Shown here one piece after another: positions 62,644 to 64,000 of a DNA stretch of 64,000 bases. The notes beneath the pieces were generated by a model, which saw only the letters and a list, made by a program, of their open reading frames with translations, was not told the DNA's origin and made no database searches. Both the position numbers and the translations under genes were made by a program. This stretch comes from Adiantum capillus-veneris (lineage: Eukaryota; Streptophyta; Polypodiopsida; Polypodiales; Pteridaceae), in contig CM043964.1 of the NCBI GenBank assembly GCA_014529385.2, positions 130,164,920 to 130,228,919 on the forward strand, given 5' to 3'. Positions within the stretch are counted from its first letter, which is position 1. The number at the start of each line of letters is the position of its first letter.

Positions 62644-64000
62644 TTGAGCAGACTAGTACGCCCACTGCTCACTCTTAAAACGCTGAAAGAGCTTTTACAT
62701 TCTAATCTTTACGCAAAAGAGAGAATAAGTTTAAATGAGGATTGGTTGCGACATATCACCCTTTTGCAAAAGACACATTCCATTCATCTTGTAGTGTGCA
62801 ATGACAACGATGAAGACGACGAGAATTATCACGATATTCTTGTTCATCAATTCACATCAGCACAACAAATCATTGATTACAACGATAAGATCCTACACGT
62901 TGCACGTTGTGAAGGAAATCCTCGGCTTGGTTTATTAAAAGACACATTCTGTGAAGAACTAGGTTTTCCAAGGATATTCTTCAGCGAACCACGTAAGTAT
63001 CACGATCTAGCAGTTTAAACCTACCATAAAATTGCAGAATGGAAATTAATTTATGGTGATAGACGATTTACATTGGATATAGAAAACTTATTCTTTAAAG
63101 CAGTGAAAATAATGACCCAACAAATTATTTTGTCTATATGGGTTCGTCTGAGAAAGATCAAGCTCGAAGGGACCGTTCTTTATACACGAGATGTATTGCA
63201 TGATACAAATGTCGACATAATTATTCAATCAAAGATAGGTTACAAAGACTACGAAGCTTTGAGAACTTCTCCAGATTATAAACAAAAAATAAAGAAAAAT
63301 ACCTTCGCAATGATAAGACAGCTAGGTCCTCCTACATTCGTTGTCACTTTTTCGACTGCAGAGAGACGATGGAAAGAACTAATCAACTGTTTAGAAAAAC
63401 TCACTTCTATAACCAAAGATGACAATGAAACAAAAATTCGATCGGACCCAATAACATGTTCCAGATATTATTTGCACAAATTTCAAAGCTTGAAAAAACT
63501 ACTCAACAAAGACATCAACATACTAGGAGGAAAAGTGAAAGACTACTTTTTCGTGACCAAATTCCAAATCGTGGTAGTCAATACGATCATGGTCTAATAT
63601 GGATTGAAAATGCACCTCAGCTAACTGATACAGAAGCAAATAGCGTAACGAAATTTATTGACAAATGCATTAGCACTGACAAGAACCTTCTTCGGGAAGA
63701 TTTGAGAGACATTCAACAACACTCACATCGAAACTTGCTTGAAAAAAGGAAAGAGCGGTAGCTTTGATTTTCCCCAATATCCGATGCCGTATACTTGTAT
63801 ACCTAGACCATTGCAAGAAGAAGAAAAGAATAACAAACAACACAAAAGAAATCTTAAGAAAATCAAAGAATTCCTTGAAACAACCAAAACCGAAGAATTA
63901 CCAACTGATTTTGAGGATTGGCTAAAAAAATTAGATCTTCCTTTCGACGATTACATATTGGCAATTCGATCAAAAATTGTGACACCGATTGTGCTGATGA
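62644..64000 (+). pseudogene. Helitron Rep region, copy B, truncated by the window edge
   Basis: LVRPLLTLKTLKELLHSNLY and RISLNEDWLRHITLLQKTHS, then IRQLGPPTFVVTFSTAERRW, SDPITCSRYYLHKFQSLKKL, and the HUH box with its first His changed to Tyr (RGSQYDHGLIWIE). FDFP-Q-PMPYTCI-like residues and KKLDLPFDDYILAIRSK run to the edge. Frameshifts lie near 63020, 63560 and 63750. The His-to-Tyr change alone should kill nicking. Confidence 0.8.

Larger units (their letters stand above)
59655..64000 (+). mobile_element. Helentron-type Helitron, copy B, running off the right edge
   Basis: Repeats the order of copy A with high similarity: RPA-like region (59655-60372), CT-rich leader (60579-61450), MDASIVDNLKNLG start (61476), DUF6570-like (62248-62640), Rep (62700-64000+). 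It has an internal deletion of about 470 bp in the RPA region relative to copy A but keeps the about 84 bp that copy A lost near 57288. The helicase would be beyond the window. Confidence 0.85.

Overview
This window looks like nuclear DNA of a land plant with a large, transposon-rich genome; a fern or another big-genome lineage would fit, but the lineage is an inference. The evidence is a split plant-type PP2C phosphatase gene with consensus splice sites, a TDR/PXY-like LRR receptor kinase relic, Ty3/gypsy elements with tRNA-type primer sites and a chromodomain, L1-like LINEs, a plant-type hAT transposase and Helentron-type Helitrons. No bacterial operons, CRISPR arrays, rRNA or tRNA genes were seen.

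The only apparently working host gene is on the + strand: the 3' portion of a PP2C phosphatase resembling the plastid PBCP/PP2C26 group. Eight exons run from 8553 to 48115 and encode 254 residues that read through without a stop. Five introns are about 100-210 bp. Intron 4 (9330-19991) is about 10.7 kb and intron 6 (20318-47801) is about 27.5 kb, the latter with a GC donor. The 5' exons were not found and probably lie to the left of the window.

From 1 to 8552 there is an antisense L1-like LINE (about 1-4860) split by a hAT-type MITE, a GC-rich minisatellite, a decayed MITE and a 121-bp tandem duplication. Intron 4 holds a probable antisense LTR element (9597 to about 12810) with a MITE and a LINE tail inside it, then a second antisense LINE (about 12820-18720) carrying two more MITEs. 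Intron 6 holds a gag relic split by a structurally complete gypsy element (23216-31870, 5-bp target duplication), an antisense LTR element (to 34026), a third antisense LINE split by a full-length hAT element with its own transposase (35231-38484), decayed gypsy pol copies, an antisense gag/LTR, and a solo LTR (44126-45314) with perfect target duplications.

Downstream of the gene, 48400-53700 is mostly non-coding, with an LRR-receptor-kinase pseudogene (about 50467-51450). From about 53690 to the right edge lie two head-to-tail, broken copies of one Helentron with RPA-like exons, a DUF6570-like region, a HUH-type Rep region and, in the first copy, the start of a PIF1-type helicase.

The transposon families connect to one another. 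The MITEs share a ten-base terminal inverted repeat (CATAGTTACC/A), 8-bp target duplications and terminal arrays of a GGAACGG-like motif with the hAT element, which is the obvious type of source of transposase. Long CT/GA tracts recur inside several unrelated transposons, in some cases just downstream of a TATA-like box. All family assignments come from reading translations and motifs by eye; no database search was run.
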